A stretch of DNA of 64,000 bases, taken from contig NZ_CP111036.1 in the NCBI RefSeq assembly GCF_026248685.1, positions 1,922,001 to 1,986,000 of the forward strand, written 5' to 3'. The notes under the pieces were generated by a model, which saw only the letters and a program-made list of their open reading frames with translations, had not been told where the DNA came from and ran no database searches. Made by a program: the position numbers and the translations under genes. Below, in pieces: positions 43,817 through 52,764 of the stretch; position 1 is the stretch's first letter, and every line of letters starts with the position of its first letter. This DNA comes from Haladaptatus caseinilyticus (GTDB taxonomy: Archaea; Halobacteriota; Halobacteria; Halobacteriales; Haladaptataceae).

Positions 43817-44215
43817 TCAGAACAACAACAGAAAGTTGTGAACACCCAAAAATCCGTACCACGCGCCAGCGGCGAGGTAGGTCGTCGTCCGAAACGCGGC
43901 GGGGTAGCCGTCAGGTGTCCAATCGTCGGGGAGGAGTCGCTTGATGACCAGACCGCTTTCTGCGAGGATGGCGACGCCGACGACGGCGAGGATGAGCGTG
44001 ATGAGCGACCCGCCGACTCGGCCGAAACTCTCCATCAGCGTTCGGGTGAGCCAGACCGATTCGAACACGTCGTCGCGGAGGTGGAGAACGGTGACCGTGC
44101 TCACGGCGTCGAGCGTTTTTCCACCGATGAGCACCGCCAGCAACCACGCGCGCCTCGGGGCGAGCGTCGGCCACTCCCCAGTGGTCCCGTATCCTCCCAC
44201 GGAGCGGTTTGACAT
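43817..44215 (-). CDS. Small multi-helix membrane protein of unknown function
   Basis: The 132-residue protein starts at ATG 44215 (MSNRSVGGYGTTGEWP) after a longer frame that adds only four residues. It has about three helices: WLLAVLIGGKTLDAVSTVTV, LITLILAVVGVAILAESG and TYLAAGAWYGFLGVHNFLL. The polar loop RLLPDDWTPDGYPAAFR separates the second and third. No family is recognised. It lies downstream of a tRNA region on the opposite strand, divergent from the LD-carboxypeptidase gene. Confidence 0.7.
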   Translation of the reverse strand: MSNRSVGGYGTTGEWPTLAPRRAWLLAVLIGGKTLDAVSTVTVLHLRDDVFESVWLTRTLMESFGRVGGSLITLILAVVGVAILAESGLVIKRLLPDDWTPDGYPAAFRTTTYLAAGAWYGFLGVHNFLLLF

Positions 44216-44375
44216 GTATCCACTCACGATAGCGTCCGACTTTGTTATGGCTCAGTTAAGCGCGAAATAGGCACGCACTGCCGACCGTGTTCGGGGTTAA
44301 CGGATCGTTAGAAGGGATACCTGCGCCTGCGTGGGTTGGAAAGCTACTTGGTTTACTTCGATAAAACCGTCATGA

Positions 44376-45431
44376 ATGAACGATTTCGTCGTCCCTCCAG
44401 CGCTCGAACCGGGTGACAACGTCGCCATCGTCGCACCCGGGACCAGCCTCGCAGATCCGTTTCCACACGTGTACGAACTGGGCCTCGACCGTCTGGAATC
44501 GGTGTTCGGACTGAACCCCGTCGAATTCCCGACCGCGACGAAGTCACCTGAATGGCTGTACGACCACCCTGAAGCGCGAGCGCAGGACGTGATGGATGCG
44601 TTTTCCGACCCTGAAATTTCGGGTATCGTCACGGTCATCGGCGGGGCCGACCAAGTACGAATCCTCCCGCATCTCGATTCCACCGTCCTCCGCGAGAACC
44701 CGACGCGGTTTTTCGGAATCAGCGACAACACCAACCTTCATACCGCGCTCTGGAACGAGGGCATCGTCTCCTTCTACGGTGGTACCCTGTTCACCGAGTT
44801 CGCCATGCAGGGGTCGATGCACGACTACACCGTCGAATATTTGGAGCGTGCGATGTTCGAGGAATCGTTCGGGGAACTGCGCCCTGCCGAGAAGTTCACT
44901 GACGAGGATTTGGACTGGGCTGATCCGGCCAACCTCGACCGTCAGCGAGAGATGGAATCCAACTCGGGATGGCAGTGGCGCGGCGGAACGGAACGAGTTA
45001 CGGGAAGAACGTGGGGCGGCAGTCTGGAGGTCATCGACCTTCAATTATCCGTCAACCGGTATCTTCCCGCCCCCGAGAAACTCGACGGCGCAGTCCTTCT
45101 GCTCGAGACTTCCGAAGAGCTACCGAGCGAACTCGACGTACGGTGGATACTCATGGGGATGGGTGAGCGAGGGCTACTCTCGCGGTTTTCGGCGGTGCTC
45201 GTCGGACGAGCGAAAGCACGGTCGATGGAAGCCGAGCGACCCGCCGCCGAACGAGACGCCTACCGCGAGCGTCAGCGCGAGGCGATTTCCGACCTCGTGG
45301 CGGAGTACACCCCCGACGCGCCGGTCGTCTTCGACCTCGATTTCGGCCACACTGCCCCCGTCGCGCCGGTTCCAATCGGCGGGATGGCGACGATCGACCC
45401 GGAGCGTGAGCAAATCGAGTTCGAATTTTGA
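44376..45431 (+). CDS. S66 family LD-carboxypeptidase (MccF-like)
   Basis: The 351-residue serine peptidase of family S66 has Ser116 in FFGISDNTN as nucleophile, a Glu in VLLLETSEE and a His in DFGHTAPV at the C terminus, which match the Ser-Glu-His triad. Bacterial members trim peptidoglycan or cleave microcin C7. Haloarchaea have no murein, so a self-immunity or peptide-nucleotide hydrolase (MccF-like) function is more likely. It lies 39 bases upstream of nikR. Confidence 0.88.
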   Translation: MNDFVVPPALEPGDNVAIVAPGTSLADPFPHVYELGLDRLESVFGLNPVEFPTATKSPEWLYDHPEARAQDVMDAFSDPEISGIVTVIGGADQVRILPHLDSTVLRENPTRFFGISDNTNLHTALWNEGIVSFYGGTLFTEFAMQGSMHDYTVEYLERAMFEESFGELRPAEKFTDEDLDWADPANLDRQREMESNSGWQWRGGTERVTGRTWGGSLEVIDLQLSVNRYLPAPEKLDGAVLLLETSEELPSELDVRWILMGMGERGLLSRFSAVLVGRAKARSMEAERPAAERDAYRERQREAISDLVAEYTPDAPVVFDLDFGHTAPVAPVPIGGMATIDPEREQIEFEF

Positions 45432-45470
45432 TAACAAGATTCTAATAGCGATTGCGGTCTCAGTTAATAC

Positions 45471-45899
45471 ATGACTGTCGTAAGCGTCTCCATGCCCGAC
45501 GAACTGCTCAAGCGAATCGATCAGTTCGCGGATGAACACGGCTACACCGGCCGAAGCGAAGTCGTCCGCGAAGCGAGTCGGAACCTTCTCGGGGAGTTCG
45601 AGGACCGCCGACTCGAAGACCGAAAACTCATGGGCGTCGTCACTGTGATGTTCGATTACGAAACGACGAGCGTCGAAGAGCGGATGATGCAACTACGCCA
45701 CGAACACGAGGGGTTGGTCGCGTCGAACTTTCACAACCACGTCGGTGACCACTACTGCATGGAACTGTTCGTCCTCGAAGGCGAACTCGAGGAGATTTCC
45801 GCCTTCGTCGGCAAGATTCGAGCGACACAGGACACGCTCACGGTGGATTACTCCGTAACGCCCGTCGATGGGTTCTCCCCGTTTGCCGAGACGAGTTAG
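45471..45899 (+). CDS. nikR: NikR-type nickel-responsive ribbon-helix-helix repressor
   Basis: The 142-residue protein has an N-terminal ribbon-helix-helix ([20 protein letters not shown], then [14 protein letters not shown]). A C-terminal ACT-like metal-binding half carries the histidines of RHEHEG and [10 protein letters not shown] and the conserved CMELFVLEG. NikR binds Ni(II) and represses nickel uptake genes. No nickel transporter is in the window, so its targets lie elsewhere. The ligands match the His/Cys pattern of E. coli NikR. Confidence 0.88.
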   Translation: MTVVSVSMPDELLKRIDQFADEHGYTGRSEVVREASRNLLGEFEDRRLEDRKLMGVVTVMFDYETTSVEERMMQLRHEHEGLVASNFHNHVGDHYCMELFVLEGELEEISAFVGKIRATQDTLTVDYSVTPVDGFSPFAETS

Positions 45900-45911
45900 T
45901 CGAACGTCCGG

Positions 45912-46259
45912 TTACTCCACCAAGCGAACCGAATCGCCGATGGTCACGTCCGATGCCGTTCCTGCCGGAAGTTCGAACAGGGTGTCGGCACTCGCTTTTG
46001 CCAATCCCGTCCACGCTGAAAGCTGCTCGACGTGCTGAACTTCTCCGTCGTGTGTCCACACGATGTCGAGCGGAAACGGAACGAACACCATATGGACGTC
46101 TCGTAGGGCGATGCCGTCGAACCGGAACGCGAGTGCATAATCGTCGGGAATCGACCGCCGAAACATCAGTCCACGGGCTTGTGAGAGAAACGAGTCCGCT
46201 GTATCGACGGTTGTTGCTAGCGTTCGTGGGTTTCCATCTGATTCGTGTACGACGCGCAC
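45912..46259 (-). CDS. DUF192 domain protein
   Basis: The 115-residue protein is a single DUF192 domain: FLSQARGLMFRRSIPDDYAL, then DVHMVFVPFPLDIVWTHDGE and ASADTLFELPAGTASDVTIGD. DUF192 proteins are small beta-barrel proteins of unknown role and often have a signal peptide; none is seen here. It converges with nikR, with 12 bases between stop codons. Confidence 0.85.
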   Translation of the reverse strand: MRVVHESDGNPRTLATTVDTADSFLSQARGLMFRRSIPDDYALAFRFDGIALRDVHMVFVPFPLDIVWTHDGEVQHVEQLSAWTGLAKASADTLFELPAGTASDVTIGDSVRLVE

Positions 46260-46320
46260 ACTGCACTCTCCTCAGGAAGGAGACAAAACTTTTGTGCGAA
46301 GGCACCGCCACGAACCGACT

Positions 46321-46851
46321 ATGGAGAAAACCCCGTCGGGAACCGCCGTGGGCGTGGACGATCCGTACGACCACGTCGGACTGTGCGACCACCTCACCGA
46401 CGAGGGGCGGTGCCGATACGCCTTCGACTATCCACAGCACGACCCGGAATTCGCGGCGGAACGTCGAGAGGAGGAGTTCGCCTGTCCAATAGTCGATCCC
46501 GAGGGGGATTGGAACTGGGACGACTGTCCACATTTCCGATGCCGAAACCGTGACCGACACTGTATCCGGTGTGGTCTCGAGGAGCGTCGGATGGCCCACT
46601 CGGACGAGCGACCGCTGCTCGAAGAACACCACCTCTCGTACGCGAGTGGCGGCGAAACGTTGAGCCACGAAATCACCGTCTACCTCTGTCGATGGTGCCA
46701 CGCGAAGGTCCACAAATCCTGGGCCAGAATCGACGATGACGTGAACCCCGATCCGGAAGCCCTCGCGGAGGCGGAAGGTCGCCGGAGCAAGGAGCAGATC
46801 GAAACGGCGTTCGAGTCCGCGGCGGAACGTTACGACGATTCGACGGAGTAG
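46321..46851 (+). CDS. HNH-like zinc protein (DUF7097 type)
   Basis: The 176-residue protein begins MEKTPSGTAVGVDDPYDH. It has several Cys pairs (GLCDHL, DEGRC, ACPIVD, DDCPHF, CIRCGLEERRMAHSD) and ends with LLEEHHLSYA...LSHEITVYLCRWCHAKVH, which is an HNH-endonuclease-like ending with its Cys-x-x-Cys. This pattern is a haloarchaea-only family that I remember as DUF7097. DNA cleavage has not been shown for it. It is divergent from DUF192. Confidence 0.75.
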   Translation: MEKTPSGTAVGVDDPYDHVGLCDHLTDEGRCRYAFDYPQHDPEFAAERREEEFACPIVDPEGDWNWDDCPHFRCRNRDRHCIRCGLEERRMAHSDERPLLEEHHLSYASGGETLSHEITVYLCRWCHAKVHKSWARIDDDVNPDPEALAEAEGRRSKEQIETAFESAAERYDDSTE

Positions 46852-46926
46852 AACACCCGTAGAGCTCCGAACTTCCAACGAAATAAACGAGCGCCAACCG
46901 CTGGCACTCGTTCCTTACCGTGGTTT

Positions 46927-48195
46927 TCAGCCACTCGTCTCGGACTGCGTTCCGTCCGACCCGGACTGGTTTCCGCTCGTTCCGGATCCCTTCCCGCTCG
47001 TGTCCGACTGTCCCGACCCTTCCCCTTTTTTCGCTTCAGCACGGTTGACCGCTCGCTTCAGGAGAGACGGCGTGAGGAGAACCGAGATGACGAAGACGAC
47101 GAGATAAGCGACGAAAATTCGATTGCCGACGATTCCTTGCGAGACCCCGAGTGCGACGATAGCGATTCCGGACTCCGAACGCGGAAGCAGTGCGAACCCG
47201 AAAATCAACGAATGTTTCCGCGGGCCGCCAGCGAGGAGGTTACCGACGTATCCCGCGATGAAATTCGAAAGCAGTCCGAGAACGGCGAACACGATGATGA
47301 ACGAGTTGAGCGTCAGATCCCCGAGGTTCATTCGTGCACCGATGGCGACGAAGTAAAGCGGAATAAAGACGCCATAGGCGATTCCGTAGATGTTCGACTG
47401 GAGGCCTTTCCCCTCCAGTCGTTTGTTGGTCGAGACGATGAGTCCGATGGCGAGCGCGCCGATGAAATACGAGAGGTTCACCGCGTCGGATGCGTAGCCG
47501 AAGACGAAGAGGAGGCCCAAGATGCCGATAAAATCGGCTTGGTCGACTTCGGATTTCGCGAGGAGATCCGCTATCGGGTCGAGGAGGAACTTGTAGAAGA
47601 TGGCAACGACGACGAAGAAACCCGCTGCGAGTCCGAGGGCGGAGAGGGTCGCGCTCGCCCCGCCGCCGATGAAGAACAACGGAAGAATCGAGATGCCGAG
47701 CAGACCGATGATGTCATCCACTGCCGACGCGCCGAGAATCCAGCGACCATACTGCGTGTTGAGTTTGTCGAGCGACATGAGGGTTCGAACGACGATGGAA
47801 ACGGAGGTTACCGATAAGATAAGGCCGAGATACAGGCTCGATTCGAGTCTGAACCCGAACCACGTTCCGATTCCATATCCAACGACAAAGGGAAATATCA
47901 CGCCTGAAAGGCCGATTATCAATACCGGTCGGAACGCGGCCAGCAGTTGGTCCAAACTGATCTGTTGATATCCCGCGTCGAAAAAGAGAAGCAGTCCGCC
48001 GATAGTCGCGATGAGAATGAAGGGGTTGTTCTGATTCGTGTTGGCGATGAGCATCAGCACGGAGGGGCCGAGCAGAATACCTGCGACGATTTCCCCGAGA
48101 AATCCCGGTTCGCCGAGTCGTTCGAACCCCTCGCTCAGTAGTAGCGAGAGCAACAGACTTGCCCCAATGACGAGGAACAGCTCGAGCGAGGACAT
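46927..48195 (-). CDS. Cation:proton antiporter (CPA2 family)
   Basis: The 422-residue membrane protein has about 12 hydrophobic helices in the CPA2 (Kef/NapA) pattern. Early helices include LFLVIGASLLLSLLLSEGF and LLGPSVLMLIANTN. The ion site is suggested by ASAVDDIIGLLGISILPLFF and GALAIGLIVSTNKRLEG. The tail is Ser/Gly-rich and acidic (KKGEGSGQSDTSG and onward), without a Rossmann RCK domain. It should exchange Na+ or K+ for H+ in osmotic and pH control. Confidence 0.9.
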   Translation of the reverse strand: MSSLELFLVIGASLLLSLLLSEGFERLGEPGFLGEIVAGILLGPSVLMLIANTNQNNPFILIATIGGLLLFFDAGYQQISLDQLLAAFRPVLIIGLSGVIFPFVVGYGIGTWFGFRLESSLYLGLILSVTSVSIVVRTLMSLDKLNTQYGRWILGASAVDDIIGLLGISILPLFFIGGGASATLSALGLAAGFFVVVAIFYKFLLDPIADLLAKSEVDQADFIGILGLLFVFGYASDAVNLSYFIGALAIGLIVSTNKRLEGKGLQSNIYGIAYGVFIPLYFVAIGARMNLGDLTLNSFIIVFAVLGLLSNFIAGYVGNLLAGGPRKHSLIFGFALLPRSESGIAIVALGVSQGIVGNRIFVAYLVVFVISVLLTPSLLKRAVNRAEAKKGEGSGQSDTSGKGSGTSGNQSGSDGTQSETSG

Positions 48196-48561
48196 CTACG
48201 AGGACCTCTCGGTGAATTTCCCGCCACTCTCGTGTTTCATGTGGCAAAAATGGTCGACGACTGTCACCATAAGTATGTTGCGCGTATGCCCGTAAATCGC
48301 CCATTGATGGATGACGAAGCGAGAGGGGTCAGCAGATATCGCTATTGGGAGCGCGGTGAACGGAACAGGTCCGTGGGGAGGGCCGTTCGCCGATGGACGT
48401 CCGTTTCGTTTTCGCTACTGTATCCACTCCCGAGGAATTACTGGCATGGTTCGACCAATTTCACAAACACTGGATGTATTGTATTTATTAAAATATAGTT
48501 CGACGGAAATCGACGTGTTCTCCGCCAAAGGGTACATGGGTTTCGGCGATGTCCACCGACT
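48196..48561. promoter_or_regulatory. Intergenic region with promoter of the aldehyde dehydrogenase gene
   Basis: No gene is supported in this 366-base gap between divergent genes. A clear TATA-like run GTATTTATTAAAATATAG lies at 48481-48498, about 65-80 bases ahead of the dehydrogenase ATG. A minus-strand TATA-like CATACTTATGG is near 48268-48278 for the antiporter. Short ORFs across the middle lack family features. Confidence 0.4.
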
Positions 48562-49953
48562 ATGGACAGTCTCAATCCAGCAACGGGGGAGGTACTGGAA
48601 ACGTTCGACGGGGACGATGCGGAAGCAATCGATGATAAACTCCAACGAGCACACGAAACCTACGAGGAGTGGCACGAATGGCCCATCGAGGAGCGCCAGC
48701 AGCTCCTGTCGAACGCGGCCGATGTCCTCCGCGAGAACAAACAAAAATACGCCGAGTTGATGACGAACGAGATGGGAAAACCCATCGACAGCGCGGTTTC
48801 CGAGGCGGAAAAATGCGCGTGGGTCTGTGACTATTACGCCGAACACGCAGGCGAGTTCCTTCAGGACGAACGCATCGGCACGGAGCCCGGCGTGGACAGT
48901 TACGTTTCGTACGAACCCCTCGGCCCGGTGCTCGCGGTGATGCCGTGGAACTTCCCGTTTTGGCAAGTCTTCCGATTCGCCGCCCCGAACCTCACGGCGG
49001 GAAACGTCGGTTTGCTCAAACACGCATCGAACGTACCGCAATGTGCCCTCGCGATTCAGGAGGTGTTTGAGGAAGCTGGCTACCCTGAGGGTGCGTTCAC
49101 CACCCTCCTCGTCGGGTCCGACACGATGGAATCCGTCATCGAGGACGACCGAATCACCGCCGTGACGCTCACCGGGAGTGAACCTGCTGGACGCGCAGTC
49201 GCCGAAACCGCCGGGAAAAACCTGAAAAAGACCGTTCTGGAACTCGGCGGAAGCGACCCGTTCGTCGTCCTCTCCGACGCCGATATCGAAGACGCCGCGA
49301 CCACAGGAGCGCAGGCTCGCTGTATCAACTCCGGCCAGTCCTGTATCGCCGCAAAGCGCTTCGTCGTCGTGGAAGACGTGTACGACGAGTTCATGGAGCG
49401 GTTTACCGGAGCGATGGAATCCATGGAGATCGGCGATCCGATGGACGAGGACACCGACATCGGGCCACAAGCCCGCGAGGATTTGGTGGAGGACCTCCAC
49501 GAGCAGGTCGAAGCGAGCGTCGAAGCGGGTGCCACCCTCGAACTCGGCGGCGAACCCATGGACAGGGATGGACCGTTCTATCCGCCGACGATTCTGACCG
49601 ACATTCCCGACGGCAGTCCTGCCGCGGACGAGGAGTTGTTCGGTCCGGTTGCGTCCGTGTTCAAAGTCGCCGACACCGAGGAAGCGATTCGGCGCGCCAA
49701 CGACACGACGTTCGGACTCGGCGCGAGCATCTGGACACAGGACAAAAAGCAAGCGAAAGCGGTCGCCCGGGATATCGAAGCAGGCTGTGTGTTCGTCAAC
49801 GAACTCGTCAAATCCGACCCTCGGGTGCCCTTCGGCGGCGTGAAAAATTCGGGGTACGGGCGCGAACTCTCGAAGCAGGGAATTCACGAGTTCGTCAACG
49901 AAAAGACGACCTGGCTGGCGGAGATGTCGGAGACGGACGAGATGATCGAGTAG
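48562..49953 (+). CDS. gabD: NAD(P)-dependent aldehyde dehydrogenase, succinate-semialdehyde type
   Basis: The 463-residue enzyme has the ALDH layout: GPVLAVMPWNFPFWQVFRF near residue 120, the cofactor motif TLTGSEPAGRAVAETAG, the general base Glu in VLELGGSDPFVVL and the catalytic Cys in NSGQSCIAAKRF. The C-terminal motif FGGVKNSGYGRE is typical of succinate-semialdehyde dehydrogenases (GabD/YneI). It oxidises succinate semialdehyde, or a similar aldehyde, to the acid. The stop lies directly against the nth stop codon on the other strand. Confidence 0.85.
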   Translation: MDSLNPATGEVLETFDGDDAEAIDDKLQRAHETYEEWHEWPIEERQQLLSNAADVLRENKQKYAELMTNEMGKPIDSAVSEAEKCAWVCDYYAEHAGEFLQDERIGTEPGVDSYVSYEPLGPVLAVMPWNFPFWQVFRFAAPNLTAGNVGLLKHASNVPQCALAIQEVFEEAGYPEGAFTTLLVGSDTMESVIEDDRITAVTLTGSEPAGRAVAETAGKNLKKTVLELGGSDPFVVLSDADIEDAATTGAQARCINSGQSCIAAKRFVVVEDVYDEFMERFTGAMESMEIGDPMDEDTDIGPQAREDLVEDLHEQVEASVEAGATLELGGEPMDRDGPFYPPTILTDIPDGSPAADEELFGPVASVFKVADTEEAIRRANDTTFGLGASIWTQDKKQAKAVARDIEAGCVFVNELVKSDPRVPFGGVKNSGYGRELSKQGIHEFVNEKTTWLAEMSETDEMIE

Positions 49954-50757
49954 TCAGTCGGCGTCCGCCGGGTCAACCACTTCGCTGCTCTCCACATCCA
50001 CTCCAACCTGATCGCACACGTCCGACATCGGACAGGCTTCCGGTCCGTCCAAGCAGGCTGGTTTGCGGGCGGAGCAGTACTCGCGCCCGAACTGAATGCT
50101 TGCCGTGTGTCCAAATCCGCATTTCGTCGCCGGTACCGCACGCTCCAGTACACCTCGAACGTCCTCGTGGTCGGCGTCCGCCGGCGCGATGCCGAGTCGG
50201 CGATAGATACGGTGGACGTGCGTATCAACGGGGAAGACGCCCGCCTGCCCGCCCGAAAAGAGAAGGACGCAGTCGGCGGTTTTCGGGCCGACACCGTTCA
50301 TATCGAGGAGGGCTTGCCGAACGTCGTTAGAATCTCCTTCGGTGACGAACCGGTCGAACGCTTCCGTACTGCCGTACTCCGCGAGAACGTGTTCGCCAGC
50401 CTCGGTGAGCACGTCGGCTTTCTGGTTGTACAATCCCGCTGAACGGATCGTCTCGGCGAGTTGGGCGTGTTCCGCGTCGGCGAGAGCCTCGGCGAGGTCG
50501 TCACCGGCGTACCGCTTCATCAAGTCGTCGTGGGCCGGTTGGCTGGCCACGTCGCTGGTGTTTTGGCTCAACACGGTTCGAACGAGACAGGTGAAAGCAT
50601 CCTGCCCGCCGTACGTCTTCTGCCAGTACAGTTCGCCGAGTCGATCCACGACCTCCTCGGCGCGGGTTTCGGCCCCTCCCGGGTCGAAAGAGTCGGCGAT
50701 ACCGCCGCCCTCGTCACCCCCACTGATGTTCTCGATTGGCTCCGGGTCGTCGTTCAT
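49954..50757 (-). CDS. nth: Endonuclease III (base-excision DNA glycosylase/AP lyase)
   Basis: The 267-residue protein has an acidic N-terminal extension and the HhH-GPD core. The Lys of the hairpin is in LDMNGVGPKTADCVLLF and the catalytic Asp in GVFPVDTHVHRIYRRLG. The [4Fe-4S] cluster cysteines lie at the C terminus in CSARKPACLDGPEACPMSDVC, spaced C-x6-C-x6-C-x5-C instead of the usual x6, x2, x5. It removes oxidised pyrimidines. Its stop adjoins gabD. Confidence 0.9.
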   Translation of the reverse strand: MNDDPEPIENISGGDEGGGIADSFDPGGAETRAEEVVDRLGELYWQKTYGGQDAFTCLVRTVLSQNTSDVASQPAHDDLMKRYAGDDLAEALADAEHAQLAETIRSAGLYNQKADVLTEAGEHVLAEYGSTEAFDRFVTEGDSNDVRQALLDMNGVGPKTADCVLLFSGGQAGVFPVDTHVHRIYRRLGIAPADADHEDVRGVLERAVPATKCGFGHTASIQFGREYCSARKPACLDGPEACPMSDVCDQVGVDVESSEVVDPADAD

Positions 50758-50827
50758 GAACGTGTCTCGGGTCGCTATCGGATAAAAACCTCCGGGCAGT
50801 TCGGTCGTCCAGGAGTCGGAATTCGGT

Positions 50828-51241
50828 CTAGTTGACCCGCACAGTCACCGTGACAGCCGAACCCTCGGCCAATGCCGAAACCAACCCTCTATCGAAGCCT
50901 TCGGCGGCGAACTCGCAGTCGACGACGAACGTTCGCTCGTCCACGTAGTCGCTGGTCCGACCGACCATGCTCCGGTTGCTGTCGAGTTCGAGATCGGGAT
51001 GACCCCGCCCGATGACGGTCTCTTCGTGACCGTCGGCTTCGATGGTCACCGCAATCGTGGCGTCCGCATTTCGACAGGCATCCACGAATTCGGGGTCGAA
51101 GTCGGCAGGTGCGCGGTCGGCCTCGATAGCCAGGATGCAGTCACCGGCAGGAGTGAGAAAGTCGTCCGTCGTAACCTCGAACGTGCTCGCGTGTTCGGCG
51201 GTCACGTTTTCGTGCCCACGTGCGTGGATGATTTCTTCCAT
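50828..51241 (-). CDS. DUF371 family protein
   Basis: The 137-residue protein is a beta-rich archaeal DUF371 protein: MEEIIHARGHENVTAEHAST at the start, then TTDDFLTPAGDCILAIEADR and the conserved IGRGHPDLELDSNRSMVGRTSD. It is found across euryarchaea and its function is unknown. It lies between nth and a tiny CxC protein on the same strand, suggesting a three-gene unit. Confidence 0.85.
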   Translation of the reverse strand: MEEIIHARGHENVTAEHASTFEVTTDDFLTPAGDCILAIEADRAPADFDPEFVDACRNADATIAVTIEADGHEETVIGRGHPDLELDSNRSMVGRTSDYVDERTFVVDCEFAAEGFDRGLVSALAEGSAVTVTVRVN

Positions 51242-51266
51242 GCACTCGCTTTTCGTGCGGGATACT

Positions 51267-51428
51267 TCAGGACCGTCGTTTCGTGACGGTGACCGTCACC
51301 GCACCGCAGTCACATTCGTATGCGTGGCGAGTTCCCGCACTGGTTTCCATCGTGAGCATGAGTTGTTGCTCCGCGAGTTCGCGGTCGCACCCGGTCGCCT
51401 CGCACGCACAACGCAGGGTTTCGATCAT
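51267..51428 (-). CDS. Small cysteine-rich protein
   Basis: A 53-residue ORF begins ATG 51428 (MIETLRCACEATGCDRELAE) and ends at 51267. The cysteines in CACEATGC and ECDCGAVTV could bind one zinc ion. It is 25 bases upstream of DUF371 on the same strand. It resembles many haloarchaeal small zinc proteins but I cannot assign a family. Its cysteine spacing, strand and unit support a real gene. Confidence 0.55.
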   Translation of the reverse strand: MIETLRCACEATGCDRELAEQQLMLTMETSAGTRHAYECDCGAVTVTVTKRRS

Positions 51429-51842
51429 ACACACCGATCGGTGCGCTACCCACGTTAAACCGACCCGTACCCGGAGTGAAAGTGAACGTCCGGGGTAGAG
51501 GCATTATATCGATGCTTTTCGGCATATTTTGTGCTGAAATTTCCCGATCGGACTGGATAATCGCTTGCGTATGCCACCTGTTATTTATATACTTCTGTGA
51601 AGGTGTGTGTCAACCGTTTCCACGGGTTTCGGGGCGTGTGCTAGGCGTTTACACATATTTTGAGGGCACAATCTTTAAATAGCTATACCGAATATCTGGT
51701 AGTACCTGAACGCTTCCGGCGTCACGGTAGCACCGCGCGTCAATCAATGATACGGGAATATTGTACTCGACTGGTTGGTTACAAAAGAAGAGTAGCGACG
51801 CTCTCGTCCGCCGGAGCGGAAGGAACCGAGGTTTAACTAAGA
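51429..51842. promoter_or_regulatory. Intergenic region with TATA-like boxes before the coiled-coil gene
   Basis: The 414-base gap holds no convincing gene. A TATA-like TTTATATAC lies near 51585-51593, and TTTAAATAG lies at 51674-51682, about 165 bases before the coiled-coil ATG. The long leader includes a GC-rich CCGCCGGAGCGG hairpin near 51805-51816. The message may therefore have an untranslated leader of about 130 bases, unusual here. Confidence 0.35.
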
Positions 51843-52706
51843 ATGGTAAGCGTAACAGAAGAGGATCTTCAGAACAAGTCGAAAGGTGAACTTATTAAAC
51901 TCGCAGGACAGCTCCGAGACCGACGAAACGAGCTGAACCAGAAGGCGAGCAAGCGTGCGTCCAAGCGTGACGATCTCAACGCGAAGACACGTGAGAAAGT
52001 GGACGAAGCGCAGGAGCACCGCGAGAAGCGTGATGAACTGAACGAGCAGGTTCAGGAACACAAGAAACTGCGTAACGAACTCAACGCGGAAGCGAACGAA
52101 CTGTTCGAGCAGGTCGAAGACCGCAAATCCGACCTCGAACTCGACGAGGGAAAGGACCTAGAACAGCTCAAGAAGGAGATCGAAGAGCTTGAGTTCAAAC
52201 AGCAGACGGAAGTGCTGTCCACCGAGGACGAACGCGAACTCATCGAGAAGATCGAGGCGAAGCGCGACGAATACCAGAGCCGAAAGGACAAGCTCGAACA
52301 GAGCGACGACCTCGAAGAGCTCGTCGAGGAGGCCGAGGAAGTTCGCGCCGAAGCGAGCACGCACCACGAGAAGGTGACGGAACTTGCGGACAGCGCCCAG
52401 CAGCACCACAACAACATGATCGAGGCCTACCGAGAGGCCGACGACATCCGTGACGACGCCGACGAGATGCACGAGAGCTTCGTGGAGGCCCAGGAGGCCG
52501 CCGACCAGCACCACGAGGACTTCGTCCGCGTCCAGAAACGACTGCGCGAACTCGACAAGAAAGAGGAAAAGGAGCGCAAGTCCGAGAAGGCCAAGGAGCG
52601 AGAAGAGGCCAAGGCCGAGGCCGAGGAGATCTACCAGCAGTTCAAGGAAGGAGAGACCCTCGACACCGAGGACCTGATGAAGCTCCAGAAGACGGGTCTG
52701 CTCTAG
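51843..52706 (+). CDS. Coiled-coil protein (COG1340 type)
   Basis: The 287-residue protein is nearly all predicted coiled coil: highly charged heptads, many Glu/Lys and Arg, and no cysteine. The N-terminal LQNKSKGELIKLAGQLRDRR and C-terminal EIYQQFKEGETLDTEDLMKLQ are typical of the archaeal COG1340 group. Members are uncharacterised and may act as scaffolds. It is followed 58 bases later by sppA on the same strand. Confidence 0.85.
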   Translation: MVSVTEEDLQNKSKGELIKLAGQLRDRRNELNQKASKRASKRDDLNAKTREKVDEAQEHREKRDELNEQVQEHKKLRNELNAEANELFEQVEDRKSDLELDEGKDLEQLKKEIEELEFKQQTEVLSTEDERELIEKIEAKRDEYQSRKDKLEQSDDLEELVEEAEEVRAEASTHHEKVTELADSAQQHHNNMIEAYREADDIRDDADEMHESFVEAQEAADQHHEDFVRVQKRLRELDKKEEKERKSEKAKEREEAKAEAEEIYQQFKEGETLDTEDLMKLQKTGLL

Positions 52707-52764
52707 ATTCTGCGGATTCTCTCACAGCAAACGTTTAACGCCGTCGCCCACGCATTTTCGAGGT

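Noticed and set aside
48415-49887. 490-codon ORF antisense to the aldehyde dehydrogenase
   Set aside because: It reads as an unstructured shadow, while the opposite strand has a complete ALDH with all catalytic motifs.
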